Part shown: positions 1-7,191 of the stretch, piece after piece
How the letters are laid out: each line of letters starts with the position of its first letter
Numbering within the stretch: position 1 is the first letter of the stretch
DNA from: an uncultured Fibrobacterota bacterium
GTDB lineage: Bacteria; Fibrobacterota; Chitinivibrionia; Chitinivibrionales; Chitinispirillaceae
DNA length: 9,202 nucleotides
Direction of reading: 5' to 3'
Assembly (NCBI GenBank): GCA_903888815.1
Contig: CAISVC010000353.1
Location: 1 to 9,202, forward strand
Position numbers and translations under genes: made by a program
Notes under the pieces: model-generated
The model's input: only the letters and a program-made list of their open reading frames with translations
The model's database searches: none
Told to the model about the DNA's origin: nothing

Positions 1-459
1 GATACCCTGCTTTCAATCCTCGATAAACAGAAGAATAAATATTACGACGCGCTCCGCAATAACGTTTCTTGCACGCTGGCGGAAATCGGTTTTGATTTCA
101 TCCGGCAGAAAAAATTTCAGGACGCAAGAGCGCTGTATGACCGCTATAAGGAAAAACTTCTGAATGTGCCGCAGATGGGCGAAAATTATCGCTATCTCTA
201 CGAGGCAACGGCCCGGTCGATGTTTGAGGAGAAAAATTTCAGAGCCGCAATAGCAGACTATGACACCGCGCTCTCTTTTGCGGTAAGACCTGAAGACAAA
301 AACATAAATTACAGCAATATCGAAGCCGCCTATCTTAATCTTCATAGGGCGGCTGCCATGAGCAGTAATAAACCGGAAGCGATAAAGGTGCTCAATGAAT
401 GCATTGAAAAGTATCCCCGATGCCAGGGGTGTAAAAAACGATTGGATAATATGAAATAA
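1..459 (+). CDS. TPR-like helical repeat protein, C-terminal fragment (5' end outside window)
   Basis: The frame is open from base 1 to a TAA stop at 457-459, giving 152 residues with no start inside the window that looks real, so this is the 3' end of a longer gene. The protein is rich in helix-forming residues and shows TPR-like spacing of small and aromatic residues. Examples are the stretch around RQKKFQDARALYDRYKE (residues 35-51), then RSMFEEKNFRAAIADYDTAL (72-91), then KPEAIKVLNECIEKYP (124-139). TPR proteins usually act as scaffolds for protein assembly, in periplasm or cytoplasm; which one cannot be told without the N-terminus. The last 12 residues hold a CxxC pair (CQGC, residues 141-144), which is not a TPR feature and may bind metal or form a disulfide. 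The glucanase gene follows 68 bases later on the same strand, so cotranscription is possible. The TPR assignment is by pattern only. Confidence 0.75.
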   Translation, partial: DTLLSILDKQKNKYYDALRNNVSCTLAEIGFDFIRQKKFQDARALYDRYKEKLLNVPQMGENYRYLYEATARSMFEEKNFRAAIADYDTALSFAVRPEDKNINYSNIEAAYLNLHRAAAMSSNKPEAIKVLNECIEKYPRCQGCKKRLDNMK

Positions 460-517
460 AGGTGTATGATAATAACAGGCTAACGGAATGCAGGAAACGC
501 CCATATTCATTTCGTAC

Positions 518-525
518 GGGGGTGA
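518..525 (+). promoter_or_regulatory. Ribosome binding site choosing the ATG at 528 for the glucanase
   Basis: The sequence GGGGGTGA lies immediately before the ATG at 528, with 5 bases between the G run and the start codon. It matches the anti-Shine-Dalgarno complement GGAGGTGA at 7 of 8 positions. The frame is open further upstream to a GTG at 462, but that GTG lies 2 bases after the preceding stop codon and would add 22 hydrophilic residues before the signal peptide. The 528 start is preferred. Confidence 0.7.
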
Positions 526-527
526 CA

Positions 528-2933
528 ATGTTATCACGTGATGTAAAACTTTCTCCCGTTTTAAAAAAGCGGAATTGTTCCAGTCCGTTCCGTACCATCC
601 TGAACCATTTCGTCTTCTTCATTGCGTTTTTTTATCAGATCGCGTTCAGTCAGGTTCAGGTGGGAGCGGGCAGCTATGTGACCGCAGGGAACTTTGCCGT
701 TCCTCCAACCACACCCTATGTTACTGCTGATTTTACGCAGAAAGTAATTTCGGCAAAATGGTGGTCTACGCTCATAACCACGCAATATTCTGATCCCCTG
801 TTTGCGCATCCGCTCTCGTTCCAGGCAAACGCCGGAGGTCTTGACATAGGATACCCTGGCGCGCCGGTTGGAACCGGCGGCGATTTCGCGAATGCCCATG
901 TGAGGAACCTGACTGTCGGCATCAGCGGCATGAACGCCGGCGCCGTTAATGTGGCGTCATATTCACATTTCGGGGTGACTGCGCGCTGGACAGGCGGCGC
1001 AAGCGTCATGGAGGCGACCATGACGCAGGGGGTTCCGTTCGTATTTTTCAAAATCACTGGCGGCACAACCGCGATAACGTTCAACGGCACGCCGACTATC
1101 TGGTATAACCAGGCAGGTGCGCTGGGCGTTACGGTTGGCGGCAGGAATTACGGCATCTTTGCGCCGTCCGGCTCAGCATGGACCGGCACCGGCCCAATGA
1201 CATCAACGCTCTCCGGCAAGGACTATCTCTCTGTTGCCGTGCTTCCCGACAACACTCAGAATACGCTGAACTTTTTCAAGCAATACGCATACTCATTCGT
1301 CAGAGACGCTCGAGTGTCGTGGGTGTATAACGAGCCTGCTGCCGCGCTGACCACCACCTACTCGGTTGTGACGGATGTCAAGGAAGGCACTGAAAACGGC
1401 ACTGTCTTCGCCCTCCTGCGCCATCAATGGCTGAGCGCGCCGGCGCCCTCAACGTCGTATGTCTACGGGAGCGCGCGCGGTGTCATGAAAGTAACGACCG
1501 GCCAGTCGTTTTCCACGGTCATGAAATTCAACGGCATTCTTCTTTCCATGCCAGACACCGGTTTCGATCTTGCCACCCTGACGACCCTTGTTCAGAACGA
1601 AGGGGTTCCCGGCAACATTGGCGGCAACACCTATAACAAAGATTTCGGGAAGTACAGCCAGCTCGTACAGATTGCGGACATGGTCGGCAACACCACGAAG
1701 CGCGACCAGATACTGAACATGCTGAAATCAAGTCTGCAGAATTGGTTTACCGGCGATGGAAACCCGCAGTTTTATTATCATCAACCCTGGAACCGGCTGA
1801 TAGGGTATCCGGCAGCCTATGGTTCGGACACGCGGCTTAGCGACCACCATTTCCATTACGGCTATTTTGTCAAGGCAGCAGCGATCGTCGCGCAGTGGGA
1901 TAAACCATGGGCGTCACCGGCAAACTGGGGCGGCATGGTGGAGATGCTCATCAGGGACATCAACACCTGGAACGACAGCGACCCGCTGTTCGGCCGTTTC
2001 GCTTATTTCGAGCCGTACGAAGGCCATGGATGGGCCGATGGCATGGGATTTGCCCGCGGCAACAATCAGGAATCTTCGTCGGAGTCCATGAATTTCAACG
2101 GGGCGGTGATTCTGTGGGGCATTATGACCGGGAACAAAACGATCAGGGATCTCGGTATATTTATGTATGTCAATGAGGCGAGAGCCATAGAACAATACTG
2201 GTGGGATGTCGATAATGTGATCTTCCCCGCCACGGGCTACGATCATACCTGCGTCGGCATGGTATGGAGCAACGGAGGGGCATACGGCACCTGGTTCTCC
2301 GGCAATACGGGCGCCATTCACGGCATAAACTTCCTGCCCAACACGGCGGGGCATCTCTACTACGGCAGATGCCCGGATTACATCCCCTTGAATTACAATG
2401 AAGGGTATTCGGGGCAGTGGCCTGATCTGTTCTATGAATTCCTTGCTTATTCCGACGGTGCTACCGCACTAGGAAGATACAGCGGGGCAACAGCTATTGA
2501 GGGGGGCAATACGCGTGCCGCATGCTACCACGAGTTGACGTCCCTGAATGCGGTGGGAAGGCTCGATACGCCGGTCGTGGGCTCGGTACCCTCGTTTGCA
2601 GTGTTCCGCAAAAACATGAGGTGCACCCACTGTGCCTACAACCCTGATGCAAGTGATAAGGTCGTAACTTTTACCGACGGTTTCAGCATGGTGGTGCCTG
2701 CAGGAAAACAGGTATGCAGAACCGCCAACGTCACCGGGATAAAGGTGCCGCAGCCGGCGGCCGCAGGAACTTCAGGTAAGAATTCGCTCATCGAGGTTTT
2801 CGACATTAAAGGCAGACGCGTGAGCGTTTCGTCAATTTCGCTCAAGGGTCGGGCGATGGGGGTGTATCTGGTGCGTTCGGGAAATGGGCGGACGTTCAAA
2901 AAGCGAGTAGTCATCGAAGGTATTCACGATTGA
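528..2933 (+). CDS. Secreted endo-1,3-beta-glucanase, glycoside hydrolase family 81, with T9SS-like C-terminal sorting tail
   Basis: This 801-residue protein is predicted to hydrolyse internal beta-1,3 bonds of laminarin, curdlan or fungal and algal cell-wall glucan outside the cell. Seen in the sequence: a signal peptide with a long basic n-region and hydrophobic core HFVFFIAFFYQIAFS, with cleavage near residue 41. GH81 N-terminal landmarks follow (KWWSTL near 77, SDPLFAHPL at 88-96, GLDIGYP at 104-110). The catalytic-domain signatures are DHHFHYGYF (439-447), EGHGWADG (about 498-505) and NNQESSSE (512-519). In GH81, an inverting family, the aspartate of the first motif and glutamates of the last are the proposed catalytic residues, and all are present. 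A beta-rich segment ends near residue 730. The tail from about 750 to 798 (VFDIKGRRV, then GVYLVRSG and KKRVVI) resembles the Por/T9SS type A sorting domain, suggesting export and surface anchoring or release by type IX secretion. Six cysteines, including a CTHC pair (699-702), cluster in the last third. The gene appears complete. Confidence 0.95.
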   Translation: MLSRDVKLSPVLKKRNCSSPFRTILNHFVFFIAFFYQIAFSQVQVGAGSYVTAGNFAVPPTTPYVTADFTQKVISAKWWSTLITTQYSDPLFAHPLSFQANAGGLDIGYPGAPVGTGGDFANAHVRNLTVGISGMNAGAVNVASYSHFGVTARWTGGASVMEATMTQGVPFVFFKITGGTTAITFNGTPTIWYNQAGALGVTVGGRNYGIFAPSGSAWTGTGPMTSTLSGKDYLSVAVLPDNTQNTLNFFKQYAYSFVRDARVSWVYNEPAAALTTTYSVVTDVKEGTENGTVFALLRHQWLSAPAPSTSYVYGSARGVMKVTTGQSFSTVMKFNGILLSMPDTGFDLATLTTLVQNEGVPGNIGGNTYNKDFGKYSQLVQIADMVGNTTKRDQILNMLKSSLQNWFTGDGNPQFYYHQPWNRLIGYPAAYGSDTRLSDHHFHYGYFVKAAAIVAQWDKPWASPANWGGMVEMLIRDINTWNDSDPLFGRFAYFEPYEGHGWADGMGFARGNNQESSSESMNFNGAVILWGIMTGNKTIRDLGIFMYVNEARAIEQYWWDVDNVIFPATGYDHTCVGMVWSNGGAYGTWFSGNTGAIHGINFLPNTAGHLYYGRCPDYIPLNYNEGYSGQWPDLFYEFLAYSDGATALGRYSGATAIEGGNTRAACYHELTSLNAVGRLDTPVVGSVPSFAVFRKNMRCTHCAYNPDASDKVVTFTDGFSMVVPAGKQVCRTANVTGIKVPQPAAAGTSGKNSLIEVFDIKGRRVSVSSISLKGRAMGVYLVRSGNGRTFKKRVVIEGIHD

Positions 2934-3089
2934 AACGAACGGGATTAGTTTGATTTAATGCCTGCACCGGAGCGAACGGATATGTTACCGGCGGGTAATC
3001 TCACCACCTCTGGAGCCGGCCTTTCGCACGACGACGCAATGGTTGAACGGTTGGGATTGAATCGATCCGCGGAATATCAACGTAGATTT
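2934..3089. other. Convergent intergenic gap between the glucanase and dsbD genes
   Basis: These 156 bases separate two genes that converge on each other. I expected a bidirectional terminator but saw no stem followed by a T run on either strand. The only clear inverted repeat is a short perfect one, TTACC at 2985-2989 and GGTAA at 2994-2998 with a 4-base loop, nested inside a weaker CCGGAG/CTCTGG pairing. No convincing small ORF or RNA element is visible, so termination here may be factor-dependent. Confidence 0.5.
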
Positions 3090-4991
3090 TTACTGCAATT
3101 CCGATAACACCTTTACAAATTTGCCTTTCGTAAGAACATCCCTCATCACGATAGGTTCGTTCGGCCGGTTGCCCGGGAATACGGCAAGAAAAGGTATGCT
3201 CTGAGAGCCCAGGTGGCGCAACAGCGAGTCCTGCACCGGATCAGGCATGGTCATGTCCGCCTTGAGCGCAAGGATGTTCTTCTTTTTTATAAGATCCATG
3301 ACATCTTTTCTGTCCAGCACCATAACCTCGTTATATTTACAGTTCATGCACCAATTGGCGGTAAAATCGACCACAGCGTGCCGTCCTGCCGCATGGGCGG
3401 CAAGCAGGGAATCGGCGGAAAAAGGTTTCCACACGCTGCCCCCTGTTTCGACAGTGTCGGTCGCATTCAGGGAAAAAACCGGAAGAGCGACAAAAAAGGC
3501 GGTGTAGCAGCCGGAACCGATGACCACGACCGCCAGCAGGGACACGGCAATCTTTCGGGGCAGCGACGAACCGTAAGGCGCAAAACGACCGAAAATTCCG
3601 ATTGCCAGCCCCGTTATGACACAGAACAGCACCGTCGGCACAACCAGCTCATGAGGCAAGCCGAACAGCAGATACACGGCGAATCCCAGGAGAAGAAATC
3701 CCATCAATTTCTTGAAATCCTCCATCCACCTTCCAGGCTTGGGGACGAATCGTGCGAGTCGCCTGCTTGAGGAGATAAGCACATACGGAAACGCCATGCC
3801 AGCCCCTATGGATCCGTAAACGACAAAAACGACCAGCGGTGACTGGGTCATGGACCAGGCAAGCACTGCGCCAAGAAATGGCCCGCTGCAGGGTGTGGCC
3901 AAAATCGTCGCAAATACGCCTTTGAAAAAATCAGATCGTAAGGCTGGACCGGTTTTCTGTTCCAGGTTCGCGATTGAACCAGGCACGGTAATCAGATACA
4001 CGTCGAACATACCGAGAGCGAACACGACGATGATCGCAATGATCGCGATAAGCGCCCGGGGATCCTGGAAATGCTTGCCCCAAGAGAAATCAGCAAAAAC
4101 TGCCAGACCTGCCAGCAGCATGAAGACGGAAAGGATGCCAGTTGCATAGGCGAGGCTGCGGACCAGCGCTTTACCTTTTTCCCCTACCTGTCCCTGCGCG
4201 AAAGAGAGGATTTTAACGCCAAGCACCGGCAATACGCACGGCATGGCATTGAGAATAATCCCGGCAAGAAAACCTAGAAAAACTGCTAAAAGCAGATTAA
4301 GTTTCGATGCCGATTCCGTTGGAGAATAATTCCATGCCGGATTTTTTTGAGCGGTCGTCAAGGATGGAATTACCAGACTTGATAGAGCTGTTGATCCTTG
4401 CGTTGCTGTGTCCTGCTGCAGAGTGCGTCTTAGCGGCATTGTTTCCGTGCATGCAGCATAGTTCGACACTATCGCCGGATGAGCTGCGAATTGCCGTTCT
4501 GGTGCAGCCAGGGAGTCTATCCGAATAACGAATTGCAGCTCTTGATTGATGGGAAAACAGGATGTATGGCAGATGAGGGCATCGAAATCAACTCGTACGT
4601 TATTCTCTCCGGTCCGCTCCGCAATTCCTTTTATAAAGAAAAAGGCCTCTTTCTCGTACGCCCATACCCACTCTCCGATGGGAGGAGCATATTTTTTAGC
4701 TTTTATTTTCGCGATATCAAGCCAGCGGACGCCCTCCCCTCCGCTGATGGAGATGAAAAGCGGTTTTCCGATTCCCGGCCCTAACGGATTACCGTACAAA
4801 TGGTACTTTGCCGGAATAGCTGCTTTAAGCCCGAGGATAACGGTATCGCCGGGGAGATAAACCTTTTGCGAAAGGATTGGCGTTATCGCCAAAGAGGGTG
4901 TTTCGTCCTGGCCGAACACTATGGTACACAGGAGCCAGGAGCAGCTCAAAAGCTTGCATGCCGTTCGGTTTCCGAAAAAGGTTTTTAACAA
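3090..4991 (-). CDS. dsbD: Thiol:disulfide interchange protein DsbD (three-domain, with C-terminal thioredoxin domain)
   Basis: The 633-residue protein is predicted to move reducing power from cytoplasmic thioredoxin across the inner membrane to envelope thiol proteins. A signal peptide (residues 1 to about 27) leads into a DsbD alpha-like domain (about 35-160) with a cysteine pair C141/C145 (CHTSC). The membrane domain (about 232-506) has roughly eight hydrophobic segments. It carries the two hallmark membrane cysteines, C252 in MPCVLPV and C368 in TPCSGPFLG. A periplasmic thioredoxin-like gamma domain (about 530-633) carries WCMNC (C548/C551) and a likely cis-proline at SIP (600). All six canonical redox cysteines are therefore present. 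It is longer than E. coli DsbD (565 residues), mainly from a linker of about 55 residues after the alpha domain. The start is a TTG at 4991, since no ATG or GTG lies between the upstream in-frame stop and the signal peptide. An AAAGGT ribosome binding site sits 6 bases upstream. It is the last gene of the - strand block. Confidence 0.95.
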   Translation of the reverse strand: MLKTFFGNRTACKLLSCSWLLCTIVFGQDETPSLAITPILSQKVYLPGDTVILGLKAAIPAKYHLYGNPLGPGIGKPLFISISGGEGVRWLDIAKIKAKKYAPPIGEWVWAYEKEAFFFIKGIAERTGENNVRVDFDALICHTSCFPINQELQFVIRIDSLAAPERQFAAHPAIVSNYAACTETMPLRRTLQQDTATQGSTALSSLVIPSLTTAQKNPAWNYSPTESASKLNLLLAVFLGFLAGIILNAMPCVLPVLGVKILSFAQGQVGEKGKALVRSLAYATGILSVFMLLAGLAVFADFSWGKHFQDPRALIAIIAIIVVFALGMFDVYLITVPGSIANLEQKTGPALRSDFFKGVFATILATPCSGPFLGAVLAWSMTQSPLVVFVVYGSIGAGMAFPYVLISSSRRLARFVPKPGRWMEDFKKLMGFLLLGFAVYLLFGLPHELVVPTVLFCVITGLAIGIFGRFAPYGSSLPRKIAVSLLAVVVIGSGCYTAFFVALPVFSLNATDTVETGGSVWKPFSADSLLAAHAAGRHAVVDFTANWCMNCKYNEVMVLDRKDVMDLIKKKNILALKADMTMPDPVQDSLLRHLGSQSIPFLAVFPGNRPNEPIVMRDVLTKGKFVKVLSELQ

Positions 4992-4997
4992 AGTTGT

Positions 4998-5093
4998 ACC
5001 TTTGTAACCGCAATCATTTCATATTTTTCAGAATTTAAGAAAATACCCATTTCGGCGCATTTTTGTCAAATTATGCCTGAAAGGTCGGTTACA
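4998..5093 (-). repeat. 8-bp inverted repeat spanning the gap before dsbD
   Basis: TGTAACCG at 5003-5010 and its exact complement CGGTTACA at 5086-5093 (+ strand reading) flank the gap. In the - strand mRNA the upstream arm contains the TAA stop codon of the barrel gene. The downstream arm ends within the AAAGGT ribosome binding site of dsbD (4998-5003). Pairing across 75 bases would therefore partly mask that site until ribosomes reach the upstream stop. The repeat is seen directly; the regulatory reading is speculative, and an 8-bp match in a gap this size can arise by chance. Confidence 0.35.
5040..5069 (-). promoter_or_regulatory. Putative sigma-70-type promoter for dsbD
   Basis: Reading the - strand, a perfect TTGACA -35 box (5069 to 5064) is followed after 18 bases by TATTTT (5045 to 5040), a 4 of 6 match to the -10 box. 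Transcription would start near 5033 and leave a leader of about 40 bases before the dsbD TTG. This would let dsbD be expressed independently of the four genes upstream. The -10 is imperfect, and some FCB phyla use different promoter consensus sequences, so this is only a candidate. Confidence 0.4.
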
Positions 5094-6660
5094 GTTTCGA
5101 GGTAAACATGACTTCCACACCGGAGAATTCCGGTTTGTTAACGCAAACGCCCCCGGCGCAGATCTTGCCTTTTTTCCGTTTCCCGACAAAAACGGTGAGC
5201 TCGTTGTTTTCGAGGAAGGTCCAGTTGACCTGGGTGCCGAGCCATTTTTCGATCTCATTCTTCGTTTTTGAAACAGGATCGACGACAATTTCACCGATAA
5301 GAGCGAGCGAAATGCGGGGCGCTGAGGCGCGGGCCAGCGTAATGCTGTACAATTGGCTGTAGTATTTTCGTTCGGTCAGGACGATTTCCGTCCACTGATG
5401 TTCGAATTCTCCCTGAATTGAATAATTTTCCGCAACCCCCCAGTCATTGCCGAGGACAAAATTCAGATATTTCTCCGCCACCGTCTGCTGATACCCGCTT
5501 CCCAGGGTCCAATCAATGGATGAGGGATACACGAAATCGCTTTTAAGAAAAATATCGCTGTAATCCGCGGAATAGCCGGGAACGTTAAAACATTTTAACA
5601 TCGAACTAACACCGCCGCTTTCCTCCTCGTTTGTCGCCCTGGTCCTGCTGAAACTGAGTGAGACATGGTCGTCGTCATTTACCGCATAGATAATCTCGGT
5701 GTGCAGCGCGTTATAATTATTGTCGTCAATCTCTGGTTCTACGCGGGTCATGAGCGCGGTTGAATGCTCTAAAATCGACGACGGCGGCGTATTAATGGCC
5801 TGGCCCATATCGAAGGAGTTATAATAGGCGACCTCAAAAAGCGCGGATATTTTCCAGAAAAAAAGGTTTGCCGTGGAATAAAACGCGGTACCCGTGCCGC
5901 CGAAAAGGTTGTCCGCCGATGTTCCTCCGTTGTCCTTTCCGAAATCCCGGGATGCCACTTCGGTGTATATACTCCCGAAATCTTTTTGTAATTGTAAATA
6001 GCCCGACGCCCAGCGGCTCTCTTCGCCGGTCGAGGGAATGCGGGACTGGACATAGGTGGCGCCCAGAAAGCCCCATTTCACCGGTGATACGCGGACCTCG
6101 CCCCCCTGCAGCGGATAGAGACGCAAACCGGAAAAATCACGCGGCCTTCCGCCGAGTGCGGTGAAATCGACAAAATTGTTCGACCATTGGAACTGCACGC
6201 CGTCGATATTTGAGTTGTAGCGCATCTCGCGGTTGTTGAACGATCGCAGCGTGATGCCCTTGCCGAGCAGCGCGTAAAAATTGCCGACCGTCACCTTAAG
6301 GTTTTCCCTTTTGTAAGAAAACCATCGTTCGTAAATCCCCTGCCCCGCCGTGTCTTTCGACCAGCTCGGTGGGGGAAGATGGGCCTCGTAGGTCATGTTC
6401 GCCTCAAAATTGCCATAGCCGAGCGTCACGGTCGCCCAATCCTCGAACAGATTGCTGAAGGCGGAGTCTTCGGGATGCATATCATGGGCATAATAAAGCT
6501 GGTTGTCCGCGGAAACACGGATACCCTCTTCTTCGGCAAAACAGCAGGACAGGAGAGCGCCCAGCGCCACGAAACAACCGGCCAGCGCCGACCGGGCGCC
6601 GAAACGGCCGCTGCTCCCCGAAAATTTATTTAAACGGCGAGTAATCGGTTTTTCCCTCAT
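5089..6660 (-). CDS. DUF6029-like outer-membrane beta-barrel protein
   Basis: The 523-residue protein has a signal peptide with a basic n-region of about 24 residues and a hydrophobic core, cleaving near CFA-EEE (residue 42). The body is rich in alternating aromatic and polar residues, as expected of transmembrane beta-strands. The segment YERWFSYKRENLKVTVGNFY...LGKGITLRSF...IDGVQFQW (about 110-158) resembles the conserved core of DUF6029 proteins of Bacteroidota. The match is from memory and the function of that family is unknown. Near the C-terminus a CAGGVC pair (C501/C506) is followed by KPEF and the final strand GVEVMFTSKL. The ATG overlaps the TGA of the preceding thioredoxin gene (ATGA at 6657-6660). 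There is no clear ribosome binding site of its own, so translation is probably coupled. Likely role, by inference from context: an outer-membrane partner or client of the envelope thiol system. It could also be a porin-like channel unrelated to redox. Confidence 0.75.
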   Translation of the reverse strand: MREKPITRRLNKFSGSSGRFGARSALAGCFVALGALLSCCFAEEEGIRVSADNQLYYAHDMHPEDSAFSNLFEDWATVTLGYGNFEANMTYEAHLPPPSWSKDTAGQGIYERWFSYKRENLKVTVGNFYALLGKGITLRSFNNREMRYNSNIDGVQFQWSNNFVDFTALGGRPRDFSGLRLYPLQGGEVRVSPVKWGFLGATYVQSRIPSTGEESRWASGYLQLQKDFGSIYTEVASRDFGKDNGGTSADNLFGGTGTAFYSTANLFFWKISALFEVAYYNSFDMGQAINTPPSSILEHSTALMTRVEPEIDDNNYNALHTEIIYAVNDDDHVSLSFSRTRATNEEESGGVSSMLKCFNVPGYSADYSDIFLKSDFVYPSSIDWTLGSGYQQTVAEKYLNFVLGNDWGVAENYSIQGEFEHQWTEIVLTERKYYSQLYSITLARASAPRISLALIGEIVVDPVSKTKNEIEKWLGTQVNWTFLENNELTVFVGKRKKGKICAGGVCVNKPEFSGVEVMFTSKL

Positions 6661-7175
6661 GGTTGTTTCTTATCGGCGAGGAGTTTAACGAGGACCGCTT
6701 CGGTCTTCTTCTCGTCACCCTTCTGGTATCCCTGGTGATTGTAAACGATGGCGCCATTCTCGTCCAGGACAAAGAGTTGAGGAACATTCGGGACCTTGAA
6801 TGCGCGGTAGACGTCCTTGTTGCCGTCGAGAAGGATGGTGTACGGGAATTTAAACGATTGGACGACGCCGGGAACCTGCTGCTGCGTTTTATTGTCGTCG
6901 ATGGAGATCGAAACCATCTGCACGCCCTTCGGCGAATATTTTTCGTAAAGTTTTTTCATGTTTTTCATTTCCAGAAGGCACGGTCCGCACCACGTCGCCC
7001 AGAAATTAATGACGATAGGTCCTTTGCCGAGGTTCTCCTGAAGAATGAAATTTTCACCCTTCATCGTCTTAAGGGAGAAATCCGGGGCCTTGGCCGTTTT
7101 TCCCTCTTCGGCAACGAGTGAGGCGGTGAAAGCTAACATCAGAAACGCGCCGGTACACCAGTGTGGAAAACGCAT
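6657..7175 (-). CDS. TlpA/ResA-type envelope thiol-disulfide oxidoreductase
   Basis: This 172-residue protein has a signal peptide (MRFPHWCTGAFLMLAFTASLVA, cleavage near residue 22) and one AhpC/TSA-Redoxin-type thioredoxin domain (about 28-168). The active site is WCGPC (C63/C66) in the context INFWATWCGPC, and a likely cis-proline is at VPQLFVLD (P132). Proteins of this kind act in the periplasm as reductants, in cytochrome c maturation or repair of secreted thiol proteins, and are usually recharged by DsbD or CcdA. A full dsbD lies two genes downstream. The frame extends upstream to 7292, but only the ATG at 7175 has a ribosome binding site and a signal peptide directly after it. The upstream extension is arginine- and serine-rich shadow of the Omp28 gene. 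Whether its target is cytochrome c or the neighbouring envelope proteins cannot be told; no cytochrome gene is in the window. Confidence 0.93.
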   Translation of the reverse strand: MRFPHWCTGAFLMLAFTASLVAEEGKTAKAPDFSLKTMKGENFILQENLGKGPIVINFWATWCGPCLLEMKNMKKLYEKYSPKGVQMVSISIDDNKTQQQVPGVVQSFKFPYTILLDGNKDVYRAFKVPNVPQLFVLDENGAIVYNHQGYQKGDEKKTEAVLVKLLADKKQP

Positions 7176-7182
7176 AGAGCCG

Positions 7183-7191
7183 CTCCTTTTA
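7183..7191 (-). promoter_or_regulatory. TlpA ribosome binding site fused to the Omp28 stop codon
   Basis: On the - strand the Omp28-type gene ends with TAA (7191-7189), and those bases run straight into AAAAGGAG (7190-7183). The spacer to the TlpA ATG is 7 bases. The stop codon thus lies within the next gene's ribosome binding site, a layout expected for translational coupling. It also fixes the TlpA start at 7175. Confidence 0.75.

Noticed and set aside
460..527. Leader or riboswitch between the TPR-like gene and the glucanase
   Set aside because: No stable stem or known aptamer pattern was found in these 68 bases; the ribosome binding site is the only supported element.
2985..2998. Short hairpin TTACC/GGTAA in the convergent gap as a terminator
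   Set aside because: The stem is only 5 base pairs and has no T run on either side, so it does not qualify as an intrinsic terminator.
3213..3770. Plus-strand ORF of 185 codons opposite dsbD
   Set aside because: Low-complexity Gln, Arg and His composition, and antisense to the conserved DsbD thioredoxin and membrane domains. It is a shadow frame.
6600..6660. Twin-arginine (Tat) export signal in the barrel protein, from TRRLNKF
   Set aside because: The motif lacks the usual phenylalanine-leucine-lysine context, and outer-membrane barrels are exported unfolded by Sec. A plain Sec signal peptide with a basic n-region explains it.
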